In this document: in pieces, positions 1 to 13,165 of the stretch
Numbering within the stretch: position 1 is the stretch's first letter
Layout: each line of letters begins with the position of its first letter
DNA from: Ridgeia piscesae
Lineage: Eukaryota; Annelida; Polychaeta; Sabellida; Siboglinidae
Direction: 5' to 3'
NCBI GenBank assembly: GCA_025642075.2
Contig: JAODUO010000067.1
Location: 493,501 to 557,500, forward strand
Length of the DNA: 64,000 nucleotides
Program-made: the position numbers and the translations under genes
Notes under the pieces: model-generated
Seen by the model: only the letters and a program-made list of their open reading frames with translations
Databases searched by the model: none
Told to the model about the DNA's origin: nothing

Positions 1-450
1 CACCCCTTCCTCCTCGCTCTCTCACTCTGTATGACGTATGCTTTTTCTGCTGTTACTAAAGAGAATGACTCATAGCTGCTTATACCTATCAGCACTAACA
101 CAACATAATACATTGCAGTGTCTATGTCTTGATTCTGGTATCGCTTAATTCAACTTGTAGGGTAGTTTTGAAGTAATTAACTTACATTTTATCAAATAAA
201 TTTTATGAAATGTTCACAACGAATGCTGACACCGTGCTCGACTGAAAGTGTCGCGAGACAGCGAACTGGAACGTGCGTTTGGCAGTTCTGAGAACTGGAC
301 ACGAAACTACGTAGCAACTACGTAGCAACGTACCTTTAACAACATTCTGCGTAGTAAGTTATTTTAAACAACTCTCTACATTGCAACTTGCCTCTAACAA
401 CTGTCTGTTGAACTCCGCTCGGACGTAAGCTGCTGTTTGTAGATCTCAAC
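1..450. other. upstream region of the first open frame
   Basis: No gene is visible here. Short repeated words (ACGTAGCAACT-like, 305-330) and a stretch rich in AACAACT lie just before the ATG at 451. It may be promoter and 5' UTR of the following open frame, but no TATA box or other diagnostic site is clear. Confidence 0.3.
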
Positions 451-807
451 ATGCTTCTCCTGAAGCTGTTCTTTGCCATCTCCCTCATGCTCGGCTCCAT
501 ACAAGGGGCAATGGTGCTGCGGAGGAAGTTGAAGAAACGAAACAGTGACATGGACGACTCATTTGAGCCGGACGGCAACGAGGAGGAAGCGGATGACGAG
601 GCCGCCGCGGAGGTGTACCAGACTAGTGGCGAACCGGCAGAGGGCGGCGATGAACCCGGTCCTAAGGCCACTGCTAAACCCAACACAGTCTTCCCTGGCG
701 GTATGCAGCGGCCACAACAACAACAACAACAACAACAACAACTCCTAATAAATCGCCGGAAAACTCTTGTAGATGAAATAGTTGCGAAGGCAAGAAAGAA
801 AGTATAA
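451..807 (+). CDS. small secreted acidic protein with polyQ run (unrecognised)
   Basis: The 118-codon open frame starts with a clear signal peptide (hydrophobic core LLLKLFFAISLMLGSIQG, cleavage likely before AMVLRRK). A dibasic patch (RRKLKKR) follows, then an acidic stretch of about residues 35-60, a Pro/Gly-rich part, a run of nine Gln encoded by CAA, and a basic tail (INRRKTL ... KARKKV). I do not recognise the family. A secreted propeptide with basic cleavage sites is one possible reading. The last codons read AAG AAA GTA TAA; AAA|GTATAA could also be a splice donor, so this may be exon 1 of the multi-exon gene at 6773-13687. However, that donor is phase 0 and the next recognised exon needs phase 2, so at least one further exon would be missing. 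No AATAAA is seen before the LINE that begins near 885. Confidence 0.5.
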   Translation: MLLLKLFFAISLMLGSIQGAMVLRRKLKKRNSDMDDSFEPDGNEEEADDEAAAEVYQTSGEPAEGGDEPGPKATAKPNTVFPGGMQRPQQQQQQQQQLLINRRKTLVDEIVAKARKKV

Positions 808-884
808 TTACGATTGTGATCTATCAGTTAAAACGTGCTGGTTTAAATCGAAATGATTTCGTAAGAATATGTTATATTACATAT

Positions 885-2044
885 GTCATCATCATAATCA
901 TTGTGCAGCCTTAGCGTCCCGTGGTTGGACGAAGGCTTCAGCGTGCTGCTTCCACATTGCGTAGGTACCCTTCCAGTAGTCGTCTAGTTCGTCTCTCCAA
1001 CGTTTCGCCGGTCTTCCTCTAGGTCTTTTTCTTTCATAGGGTTTCCAGGTGGTGATACGCAGTGTCCATCGGTTATCTCGTATCCTGCTGACGTGCCCTA
1101 CCCAGGTCCACTTCCGTCTTCTGACTTGTTCAATCACGTCTGTGACCTTGGTCTTTTCTCTTACCCAGATGTTTGTTTTTCTGTCCCGGTATGTGATGCT
1201 TAACATACTCCGTTCCATCTTCGTTTGTGCGGCTGCTAGCTCGTTCTTTGCATGGGTAGTGGGTGCCCATGTTTCCGCGCCGTATGTCATTGCTGGAAGT
1301 ACGCACGTGTTGTCTTCAAGCATGTTCCAATGTTATCTTTGAAGATGTCGCGGTGCTTGGCGAATGCTGTCCATCCGGCCGTGGTTTTTCTGTGAACCTC
1401 CTTGTCTTGGTTTTGTCTCAGGTCCTGTATCTCTGTCCCAGGTAGATGTAGCTTTCAATGTTCTCGATCTGAATGTTGTTGATATATATTGGTGTGTCGG
1501 TTTCCATCATCACCTTTTGTCTTTGTTCATTTACAGACCCTGATTGTCACTTTCAGCAGCTAATTCCTGTAGAATTCATTGTAGCTCATGTGGTGTATTA
1601 CCGTACAATCGTGCTGTCCACCCTCCTATGCGGAGCCGAGGCCTGGACAATGTACAGACGACAGGTGAAAAAGCTGCATGCCTTCATGATGCGACATCTG
1701 CGTTCGATCATGAGGATAACCTAGATGGACAAAGTAACAGACAAGGACATACTCGAACGGACAGGGCTGCCATCTATTGAAGATCTTCTGATCAGAAAGA
1801 ATCTCCGGTGGACTGGACACCTCATGAGGATGTTACCAGACAGGCTACCATAGCAGATTCTCTACTGTCAACTGTCTTCTAGTCACAGAAAGAGAGGATT
1901 CCCTCGTCTCCGGTTCAAGAGAAACCACCAAGATAAACCTGAAGCTGAGAGACATAAGGACCGACTCATGGACATCACTCTCACAGCAGAGAGATAAATG
2001 GAGAGCAACAGGCAAGTGACGGAAGCAGTCTTTGTCGCATAGCA

Positions 2045-2075
<31 letters not shown>

Positions 2076-2910
2076 GTGTATTAGCGCATATGAGTATGTC
2101 GTCAGCGAAGCGAAGATGACTAAGATATTCGCCATCTATCTTCAAGCCTCTGATTTCCCAAGTCAGTAGTCGGAATATACTTTTGAGTGCTGTCGTTTAC
2201 AGCTTGGGCGATATGGTATCTTCCTGTCGTACTCCTCTCCTGGTGTTAATCTTGTTGCTTTCTTTGTGTAGGTTGACTGTGGTGTAGAGGAGTTCGATGT
2301 ACACATCTTCTATCCATTGTTCTTGAAGCGAGGTCAATACTACTTGAGTTTCCAATGAGTCGAAGGCTTTCTCGTAGTCGACGAATGCGATGCCGAGTGG
2401 GATATTATGTTATCTGAACTTCTCCTTCAGTTGGTTTACGACGTGGATGTGGTGTGTCGTTGAGTATCTGCTTCTGAATCCAGCTTGCTCTCGTGGCAGG
2501 TTTTCGTCGAGTGTCTTCTCTAGCCTTTTCGTTAGTACTTTCGTGAGTACTTTATAGATTTTTGATAGTAGACATATCGGTCTGTAATTCTTGAGGTCTA
2601 TTTCCCTTCTTGAAGATTATTATCATGTTAACGTTCTTCCACGTTGTGGGTATTCGTTTCTCATATAATCTCTTGGTTGTATTTCGTGATGTGCTCTCTT
2701 GCTTTCTTTTAAATGGTCTTGCATATTTCTGAGTACTCTATTCGTTGTTTATTGTCGACGTTTCCCGCCATTTCTCATCGTTTCATCATCAGGGCTCGTA
2801 TTGGTGATAATATCCGCGATTTATGTGGCTTGATAATTATCTTAGCTACTCTTGACACGCTATGTTGGATTATGTCTGTGATGGTTTCGCTCATGGTTGT
2901 CGTCTAGTTA
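885..2910 (-). mobile_element. RTE-like LINE, reverse transcriptase to 3' end, 5' truncated and decayed
   Basis: The minus strand encodes pieces of a LINE reverse transcriptase, in element order: IIIFKKGN (near 2620), PATRASW matching the REQAGFR region (near 2490), AFVDYEKAFDS (near 2362-2400), GVRQEDTISPKL (near 2220), and LRFADDILICA with the catalytic FADD (near 2090-2120). After an interruption come IYINN/IENIESYIYLG (near 1450-1490) and the C-terminal part YGAETWA ... RKWTWVGHVSRIRDNRW ... RGRPAKRWRDELD ... DAKAAQ-stop (1290-898). The 3' end is a short ATGATGATG-type tail, typical of RTE-clade elements. Several frameshifts and stops make it dead. The 5' end abuts a (TA)n tract. Confidence 0.85.
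1591..2083 (+). mobile_element. second LINE 3' fragment nested inside the first, opposite strand
   Basis: The plus strand encodes the C-terminal part of another RTE-like LINE: LSTLLCGAEAWTMYRRQVKK, MRHLRSIMRIT, DKDILERTGLPSIEDL, LRWTGHLMRMLPDR, followed by a (GAT)n tail at about 2046-2075. It is 5' truncated and carries stops. It splits the minus-strand LINE just downstream of its FADD motif, so it inserted later. The junctions are approximate. Confidence 0.8.
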
Positions 2911-2911
2911 C

Positions 2912-2918
2912 ATATATA

Positions 2919-2985
<67 letters not shown>
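2912..2985. repeat. (TA)n microsatellite
   Basis: Nearly pure TA dinucleotide tract at the 5' edge of the minus-strand LINE. Confidence 0.95.
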
Positions 2986-2988
<3 letters not shown>

Positions 2989-3526
2989 ACTATCCCGGTT
3001 GTTGAATATACCTGTCCATTATGGGATGTGAATCTGTCAAACTACCTATCGGACAACGTCGACATATCTCAAAAGATGTCTCAAAGCTATATCTCGCTTT
3101 ATTTCGTACGAGAACATTCTACACGTGGTAAATATATCATCGCTACACGCTGCCACCAAATATCCGGAATACGCCATATACACTAAGATCATTCAACGAA
3201 TTAACCTCCTAATGGCGAACACAAATCGCTATAAAACAAATTTATTTCTATGGTGTTTAATACTCTGGTGTCAGAACACTTACCTTTTGTCTATTTTTAT
3301 GTTTATTTAATTAATTAATTTCACTGTTTAAGTAACTGAATTTATGTTATAATATTTAAAAGATGTTGTTTTAATGAAAGAGAGCAATGTTTCTGTATGG
3401 CTTTATGGATTTTATTGAATGATTGTACAATCCAACTGAAACGTTGCAATACTAAATTGATTCAGGTATCTTACTACAATAATAATTACAACATCACATA
3501 ATAAATATCACATCAACAACAACTGC

Positions 3527-3557
<31 letters not shown>

Positions 3558-4080
3558 TCGACAACGGTAGCAACCAGCACCAGCCGAAGTAATAGCCTGC
3601 ATGCCGTTTAGCTGTAATATTAAAGGAAAACCAACGACCATTGCTCACTACTTTAACTAACACGTGGAAATGCAGCTGTTTGTAATAGTTTGTGGAGAAT
3701 CAATTCAACACAAACCTAATGAAAGTAATACGATTTAAGCATACTGCAGACAGAATCGAGTAATTTAAGAAATACATTAACTGAAAAACAGAAATATTTA
3801 TAATAACGTGACATTATGTAGTGGTGTAATCACATCCCCTCATTTACCTTCATGAGAATGTATTTCAACTGCAGGGATGTTAGAAACATATTTTACAATA
3901 CGACGGTTTCCCATTTTAATTTCATGCTGGTTTAATATTTCGAAATGATTAGATAATGTTTAATTACATATAAATGAACAGATTAGGAATATGACACACC
4001 TTTTTAAAGCGAGGTTGCCAGCTTCTACGTTTTACTTTTTCATTTAGTATTACGTTCTTATGACTACAACATGCATGTTA
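2986..4080. other. AT-rich intergenic DNA, no gene seen
   Basis: Only a CAA trinucleotide run (about 3520-3557) stands out. No exon with splice sites and coding character was found. Confidence 0.4.
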
Positions 4081-4084
4081 AAGG

Positions 4085-4550
4085 TTTACTGCCTGCCAAG
4101 TTGTGTTTTAGTTACTTTACAAGGAACAATGTTCGCAATTTGCAAACGTCCGCCCCTAACACGTTCAAATGGTAAAAAAACATCCAGTTTCAAAACAAAG
4201 TTGATTGACAATAATGTCTAGGCGAGCAGCGCTAACGCGCGTACTCTTTGAAGTTTCACTTTCCCACGTTCTAGACAGCAGACCCCCGTTACAAATCACT
4301 GCACGGCAAATTCTGGTTAATGCTGCCTTCTAATGTATTAGTTAGTTTAGTAAACTCGGAACAATTTCGCAATTTAAAAATTCCGCCTGCAACATGTTCA
4401 AATTGTAAACAAAACAACCAGTTTCAAAACAAAATTGATTGGCAATGATAGAGTTAACCGCAATACCATTTCATGTTTCACTTTGCCACATTCTATACAG
4501 CAGACTTCCCGTTAACAATTACTGCTCAGCTAATTCTGGGCCGAGGAGCC
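4085..4550. repeat. diverged tandem duplication, two ~235-bp units
   Basis: Two consecutive segments share ordered blocks: a 'CGCAATTT' block, 'CCAGTTTCAAAACAAA' at about 4185 and again at about 4420, 'TTTCACTTT.CCAC.TTCTA.ACAGCAGAC' and 'CAAT/AATCACTGC.C.GC'. The offset is constant at roughly 235 bp, and divergence is substantial. Confidence 0.7.
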
Positions 4551-5893
4551 GGCACTCTCGCGTTAAGGATCAAAATTTATTTTAAAGAGCCAAATGGGTT
4601 TTAACTTTTAAGAGCTCTTTTAATTGCATGTTATTTCCAAAATGCAATCGAGTTGACTCTGTGTTTTAGGCCGCCTAGATTTGTGTTCTATAACCAGGAA
4701 GGGGGGGGGGGTTTGACAGTTTTGTGATTTGTTACTCGGTGAGTAAAGTGAGAAGTAAAACACAGACTTGTGTGCTCTAGGTACTCCAAGACCTAGCATT
4801 ATCCCCGGAGTTCCGGGGCCTGATGCTATCCCAGGATCTGCTCGACCAAGCATTACCGGATGGTGATGACGTGTCGAAGGAGAACGACTAGTGCCACACG
4901 GTCGACCTAAGCACAAAACGAAACCGAAACTATACACGAACAGAAAGTGTAACCCAAAACGGAGGTGACCACGATAATTGGACGCAATTGAGATTGATGC
5001 TGAGTCATGCTAATGTTTTGTTTGCTTGTAATATTAAGACATAACGGCAGTGCGCTCATGTGTGCGTGATGTTCATATAGCGTGGGAACGAATTGCGTCA
5101 CGATGATGCTTAACACTGAAGCCGCTCCTTCCGGACCATCTGGCAATTGAATATCACGGCAACATCTCGGTGTTGTCATGCAAGATAACTGTTTCATTCT
5201 TTCCTGAACACATAGTATCTCTACAAATACTGTGAGTATGCCGAACTATACACACGTGGATGTAAGACTTTGTTGGGACGTTGAGTACACGGGGCACCAT
5301 CGTCAAAACACCGCTGTTAACGAGAGTTGTTCGCTAGGTACTGCGCCAATCACCCGAAAGATTGTTTACTTACCTGCAGCCATTTCGGCATTTGGTACAC
5401 AACTGCGATGACGTTCTCGGCTGACTGCGTTGTTAAGAAACTCCCGTGAATAGTATATTAATACTCACATCAGTTAAACCATTGTGTGATTAATTTTCTC
5501 ATCAAGCGAATGTACACGTGCCAATCTTTCTCGGATTCTCAACCGACGCAAACTATTGTGTCAGTTACAATAAAATACGTAATCACAACATTTTACGCTT
5601 TAATTCCGTGAAATCAGTTGTATTCGGTTTCCATAGTTATACACAATTACATAATACGGTATATCATATGCGATTTCCAAAAGTAGTCTATGCATAGTTT
5701 AGTGAATATGCAAATTGTCTGGCGCTGCTTATTTCAAGACTGAAGTATTTCAAACACGTTCAGAAGGACCGACAGACCAACTGATATACAAACACGCATG
5801 GTGACGGAAGGAACTGTATAATTTTGAGAGATGATATGCGACTAAATTTAAAGAAGTATAGTAGCTACTTTGCAGAGAGGAATGTCTCGTGTA

Positions 5894-5939
<46 letters not shown>

Positions 5940-6772
5940 GTTTTCAGTGCTGTTTTGAAGGTATCGAGCTAGGTAGTAACTTTAGTGTTGTTTGGAAGTG
6001 AATTCTACAGAGACTCCCTCCAAAATTGCATATGAACCGAGCGTAAGTGTACTGTGTATACATACTGTGATTTCCACGGTTGATAAAGGCTTTATACTCC
6101 CGTGGATATTAAGAAACATCTTACACCAGCTTACCCATGTTTCTATACAATTAGTTTGTTGAGCTTGTGAATCAATCTGCTACAGCGGTAATGTTATCTA
6201 ACGATAAATGTTTTAAACACCATCCAGTCCGCCTGAAGCTCTGAAAAATTCAGGTGTATAGAACCTAGCAACTCACTTCATGCCATCCACGCGCGCAAGG
6301 TGTCGCTGCAGATGATTATGTCAGTACCGGCGTTGTGATGCTCCGGTTGGCGAAGTTAGTTGCTATAATTCGACTGTGCACATCTATACTGTAGCGCTGC
6401 GCAACGATCCTTGGCTCGCCAAGCTGCTTCGTGCATGAAATAATATGTTATTTATTGCATCTGCTACGAATAACACAGTATGCATTATGCATCTAAATCA
6501 TTGGCTCGCTACTGCAAGTACTACTACCGCTACTCACTTTTTCATTTCCACATAACGTTGTTTCAGAATTGGTTCACGTAGAATATAATTTTACAATTAC
6601 TAAACTAGAACAACATATCCACTGTTGACTCATTAATGTAATCCTTAGAGAACTTTCCACGCATGGCACCCAATTTCACAGTGTAAACTGAAATGTTTAT
6701 TTATTTAATTTTAACATATATTAAATACATACAATTAGTGTTGTCTTATTTATTTACTTATTTACATAACAG
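4551..6772. other. intergenic or intronic DNA without recognised gene
   Basis: Contains a G run near 4700 and a (TA)n tract at about 5898-5937. No domain is recognisable in the short open frames. If the 451-807 frame belongs to the gene whose exons begin at 6773, this is intron and should hold one undetected small exon. Confidence 0.35.
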
Positions 6773-9700
6773 TCGCCATTTCTATGACGTAGACGACACA
6801 TTGGAAGATGAAGAAGACGTACGAATGTACGCCTACCGAAGGTGCATGCGCGATTTCGCATTCGCGTTTTGCGTTCTACGTGATTAGCGATGACGTCATC
6901 AGAAGCGAAAGACGTGCAGGTTTAAATTATCGCAGAAATAATGGCGTAATATGCTGTGGTTAATTTAACATGTTTTGGGTACTTTTCCTGTCGTTGTTAA
7001 ACACAGATCTGGAGGCAACTGAAGCGACAATGCGCTTCGTACAAGATGATTCGAATATCGTACTGTTGTGGCCATGTCAAAGGTGAGCGTGATTTGTGCG
7101 ATTCAGATCTAGTTAGCGCCTGAGGCAGGGCGACTTTGTGAGTGACAGATCTGATTGGATTTGGCAGGTTGAGTGACGTCATGCGTCGGTGTTCTTTGTA
7201 TTCGGGTTTAATAATTCTTAACAATGACAACGTTCCTCCATCTGTGACGTACGCCAGCGATAGTCCTATCACCTCATCTGGACATATGTGATGAACCTGA
7301 TTGTAGAATGTGCCTTCGTAATTCAATCCGCTCTCATCCGCCGTACCTCAGCAATTAATCCACGCTCCTCCATCATGTCTCTGCAATCTAATATAATTCT
7401 AATCCACGCCTCTTACACCTAACCGATTTCCTTTGTTCTGATACATACAGGACCAAACTTCGCCATCACCCCCCGTACTCTAATCCAAGATCATCCATAT
7501 TGTCCCCGTCATTTTATCCACTTCCCTTATCATCACTTACATTCCCGCTGTCGTCATCGTTCCCTGATATCCCATATCGTCATCGGTCCTTACTTCTCGC
7601 TGTCGTCATCCATGTTATCGTTAACCATCATCATCGTCTCATGTTGTCAGTTGTCGCAACCATATTCCCGGACGCCCGCCGCCAACACAGCTCGCTGTTG
7701 CCAGATGTCTGCTTTGCTCCTGTTCCACGCTCTAAAGTTTCGGTTTTGCCCGCTGTCTTCATCATTTCATCGTCTCCCTTTGCCCATCGTCTTCGTCGCT
7801 GCTGTCTTCATCATTGACTATAGGCTGCTGCCTTCGTCGTTCTCTGTTCCCCGCTGTCTGTATCGCTCCTGTCTTCGGCTGTCTTCATCGTTCCTCGGTA
7901 CCCGGTGCCTTCAGCGTGTGGCACCGTTGTATTGCTCTAACCCGCCGTGTGCCCGTGCATGCGGCACCTCGTTGTAGTGACTGCTGGGCGGACTGCGGCC
8001 CTGACGAGCCGGACGACGAGTACCTGCCGGCGAACGTCACGAAGGTGTGCTGTCTGGACGAAGACTCCAGTCAGTGCTGCTTCTTCGATCCGAAGCAGCG
8101 CGCCTACAGACAGCTGTGAGTACGGACCGGGGGGCGGGGGGCGGGCGGAGACGGACGGACGGACGGACGGACGGACGGACGGACGGACGGACGGACGGAC
8201 GGACGGACGGACGGACGGACGGACGGACGGACGGACGGACGGACGGACGGACGGACGGACGGACGGACGGACGGACGGACGGACGGACGGACGGACGGAC
8301 GGACGGACGGACGGACGGACGGACGGACGGACGGACGGACGGACGGACGGACGGACGGACGGACGGACGGACGGACGGACGGACGGACGGACGGACGGAC
8401 GGACGGACGATCGAACCGACGAACGAACGAACGACGATCGATCGATCGAACGAACGAACGAACGAACGAACGAACGAACGAACGAACGAACGAACGAACG
8501 AACGAACGAACGAACGAACGAACGAACGAACGAACGAACGAACGAACGAACGAACGAACGAACGAACGAACGAACGAACGAACGAACGAACGAACGAACG
8601 AACGAACGAACTAACGAACTAACGAACTAACGAACTAACGAACTAACGAACTAACGAACGAACGTGACAGTTATTGTGATTACGAACTAACGAACGTAAC
8701 GAACTAACGAGCTAACGAACTAACGAACTAACGAACTAACGAACTAAACTAACGAACTAACGAACTAACGAACGAACGTGACAGTTATTGTGATTGTGTA
8801 TACGAATGTGAATGTTTATTTAGGTTCAACAATGTTACCAAACAGGGTTCCTTATGAGTACAACACATGTGAAGTTGCATATAAACACAACATTGTTACC
8901 TGAACACAATACTGAGTTTATATACGCATCAATTCATCATATATAGAACACCGCAACGTAGAACTGATGAAGCGTAGGATTGTGGACCAGGCTATATCGT
9001 TGTTTCCCGCATTCATCCTGATCAATTTCAGTGTTAAAACATTGCTAGATACATGTTCAGCCAGGACAACGGATTAATACATATGTGCAATGAAACCACA
9101 TCGCTATTAATGTAACCCTCTGTGCTGGATAACGGTGACCAGAATAGCCCGTACTAAAGGGGTTAAGTTCATATATAGGATTGTTAAGACTATATACATG
9201 TTCAAGTCAGTACACATATTACTGTCTGTGCGTTAACCCAGACCTTAATGTCGCGAATAGTGTCACATGACGACAGACCTAATCACACATCTTTGTCGTT
9301 GTTTCAGAGAGCTAGACCTGCGACGGAATCAAGTGAGTATGTCACAGAATGTTCGCCTTCTCTTTGTACTTATGTCTGGTGGTAATACTCGCCTGGTCTC
9401 TGGGTCTTTGCTATTTCCTGCCTTCATCTATCGCTGGTAATGTGTCCCCTGCCTTCGCCACCACACGTCGTAATCCCCAGTTATCGTCCCTTTCTCCTCT
9501 CAACCACCACGCATCATAGTGGCCATGTATCGCCCGCCCTTCCACCCCGCCTGTACGCGCGTAATCCCCATATATCGCCAACTTCTGCATCCCTCCAGTA
9601 CGCGTCGTAATCCTCGGTTATCGCCCACTTCTCCATTGCATCATTAGGCATCGTAAAACCGAATTATCATCCTCTTTCACAATACCATCGCCAGGACAAT

Positions 9701-9986
9701 AAATGGCGCTAACCGTTCTACTTCAATATGGCGTATTCACCCACCCCCTTTGAACTGTTTCCGTGCATCTGAAGGCGTCCCGTGAGCGGATACTGAGGAT
9801 AGGAGGTCACGTGGCCTTCGTAATAGGCCTATTGCAGTCGATGGGCGCCGTATTATATTACACCGGGCTCTATCACCGACACTGCAGGAAGCCATTGCTC
9901 GACGTCATCCACAGACTCCACGAACACTTCATCAGAATTCATACATGTGAGTCAGCAGCGCAACTGTCGGCCTTGGTATGAGAAGG

Positions 9987-10068
<82 letters not shown>

Positions 10069-10286
10069 GTGTTTGTCTGCTTACGTGCGTGCTGTCTGTC
10101 TGTCGTCTGTCTGTCGTCTGTATGCGTCTGTGCGCGCTATCAGTCGCCGTCTCTATCGTTTGTCTGTCTATCTGTCTGTCTGTCTGTCTGTCAGTCAGTC
10201 AGTCAGTCAGTCAGTCAGTCAGTCAGTCAGTCAGTCAGTCAGTCAGTCAGTCAGTCAGTCAGTCCAGTGCCAGCCTCAGTCAGTCA

Positions 10287-10334
<48 letters not shown>

Positions 10335-13113
10335 GCTGCCTGCCTGTCTGTCTGCCTGCCTGCCTGCCTGCCTGTCTGTCTGTCTGCCTGTCTGTCTTTC
10401 TCCGTCTTTCGCATCATCACTTTTTATCACCTTTCCCACTCTCGGCGTGTATGTCCTCATTTTTATATAATTCCTTCTTTCCGTCTATCCTGCTTTCAGT
10501 CGCTATGGTTCTCCGTCTGTCCGTCTCTCTACAATCAGGACAGAGTGAACTATCGTTGTAAGAAACATAGTGAAACATAGTGAAACATAGTGAAACATAG
10601 TGAAACATAGTGAAACATAGTGAAACATAGTGACACATACTGAAACATACTGAAACATACTGAAACATACTGAAACATACCAGAACCAATTCATTTAACC
10701 GATGTTCATGTTCACACACAAAGACGATAGCTCACTGCGCAAATGTCAATACAATGTCGACGTTATTATTTCCGTTTATTGAAAGGTGTCAGAGGCAGTT
10801 TCGTTTTGACGTCGAACGTCATTTCATAGTTTCTGACTCAGTGGCCCTCTCATTTTTTCTCGAAAATAATCAAATAACATTTCATTATTGGGTTTACGAC
10901 GTCACCATTATTTTCGTTGCTTTTTATGTCATGCTATCTGGCGGATACAGTAGTCCCTCTCTTCAGCGGACACTCCTGTACCCAAGCAAAAGTGTCCCTA
11001 CATTGCAGGGACATAATTTTTGAGTCGCTGTTTTTGGCTCTACACACTAAGCCATTTTTTTAACCATTTATCACAGAGAAGTATTTTACCATAAATGTGA
11101 ATAATGTTCCCAAAAAGAAAAAGACTTTAACAAAAATATTTCATTTACCAGTCTTAATACCCCAAATATTTCGGGAAAGAGGGTTACGTGAAACACGCAT
11201 ACAAAAGTATTACGACACTGAAAAAAAACTTTGCAGCGCTTATTCGGTGTTTTAATTACTATTGAATACAATATAATCAATTTAGTTTAGGGCTACTCAA
11301 CGAGTAATAATACATTTTTTATTTTAGAATTACTCAGCGATAATATCTAACATATTAACATTATTCTTTTTCCTTTTTTTTTCTTATTCTTCATCTTTTC
11401 TTTCTTTCTTCTTCTTTCTTGTTCTTCTTATATCAGTCTTTACAAACATTCCTTTGAGGGATGTCGGGCCTGAGGCCACGTTAAAGTAATTACCCTTGAC
11501 GTCGGACAACTATGTTAATGAAATGGACCCTAACGGGATGTTGTATGTCGACAGCGCTGTCGATTTGGACGGCTGCAATCGTCCACCGTTGCGGCAACCT
11601 GCGCTTTCGAAAGGAAGACGCGACGTCGGCCGCTGAACATACAGCTCATAAACCACGAGTAGAACGTAAAGTAACGGTTGAGAACACGTGTAACAGACGA
11701 CATGTCGACAGTTGTACTCGTGCGCTACTCGAAAATTTAGGTAAGTATCTACGCGGGTTGGCCATTTTGTACACTCGGCAAACATAAAACTCTGTAACTC
11801 GGACGTATTCAAGTTTACTCTGAAAATTCAAGATATGTGTATGCGTTTTGTTATCAGCTCAACAACTAAAAGATAAGATTGTTAGGAAGTTGTTCGATTC
11901 AAGAACGCCTGATAATCGCAACATATCAAAGAATTTCCGGAATGTTCCGGTCTTGCCTATTCATTTCCGATCATTATACGATAAATCATTGATTATTATT
12001 GCTACTGGTATTATTATTAGTAGTATTGCTATTTTTATTATTTTTATTTTTATTATTTTAAATTGATGATGGTGTGCGTCCAGCAACACAAACTACAGTT
12101 CGGCTAAAAATAATTTGATCTAAACTTACAACGATAGAGACATTTCAGAAGGGATTGCGTTCGGTGGTTGGGGACCTAAGCGTTCGGTGGTTGGGGACCT
12201 AAGCGTTCGGTGGTTGGGGACCTAAGCGTTCGGTGGTTGGGGGGGACCTAAGCGTTCGGTGGTTGGGGACCTAATGGAAGCCGCGGTTTGTACTGTGGAA
12301 AGGATATTAAGTTACTGCAGAATATACGAACACAACAACTACTTGGGTGGACGTACATATTGTGGAAAATGACAAAATTCGTGTGTTGCTCGCCAGGTGG
12401 CAAGCAAGACGTGGACGATTTGATACTCAAGTTATACTTCACTCAAGGCGACAACTTAGGCGTAAGTACATCTCAGACGTACGCTCATAGCATTGCCAGT
12501 CTGTCGTATAAAATGCCTGATTATCATTCTTCTTAAGAATTCCATCTGTACTGCGTTAGAATTTGTTATCAATAATAGAGTAGATTGGAATAGAGACATG
12601 CACCCAATTCTCACGAACTTCAGTACATTTAAAGAAAAAAATTGTTTTTTATTTAAACCTAATGGACCGAAACATTTGTGTGCATGCTATGCACACGTGC
12701 ATGCATGCGTGAGTGCGTGTGTGTATATTTGTTCTCAGTATATTCTATGCGTAGCAATTCTTCCCTGGGCTGACCCGGGTGTTGTAAATGCTGCGCCCGA
12801 TGGGACGATTGTGGGTAATTTGCAAATAATATAATATATTAATATTATGTTGGCGAAGATGCTACTTAAATCCAATAACTCAAATCGAACTTTCTTCAGG
12901 TTACAACCATACTGCTGCATTATATTTTGAGCATTATTGTAGGTCTACCATGAAACCTGAGATCGGGGATATTAATCAACTGCTGTAACTGTCAAGCGTG
13001 TAATAGTATTATGTGAAAACTAACGACCACAATAACTTTTTTCCAGATCGACGAGGCACGAAGGATGAAAAAAGGTAAGCGTATTCTACAAAACCCATCG
13101 GTAAATATGGGCA

Positions 13114-13165
<52 letters not shown>

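Noticed and set aside
7947..8630. Frames with RTDG and ERTN repeats
   Set aside because: Read-through of (GGAC)n and (GAAC)n. Only the part up to the donor at 8116 is plausibly coding, and in another frame.
11521..11640. Alternative frame MDPNGMLYVDSAVDLDGCN in the 11.5-kb exon region
   Set aside because: It meets a stop (TGA) at about 11634 and does not reach the strong donor at 11741; the chosen frame does and joins in phase.
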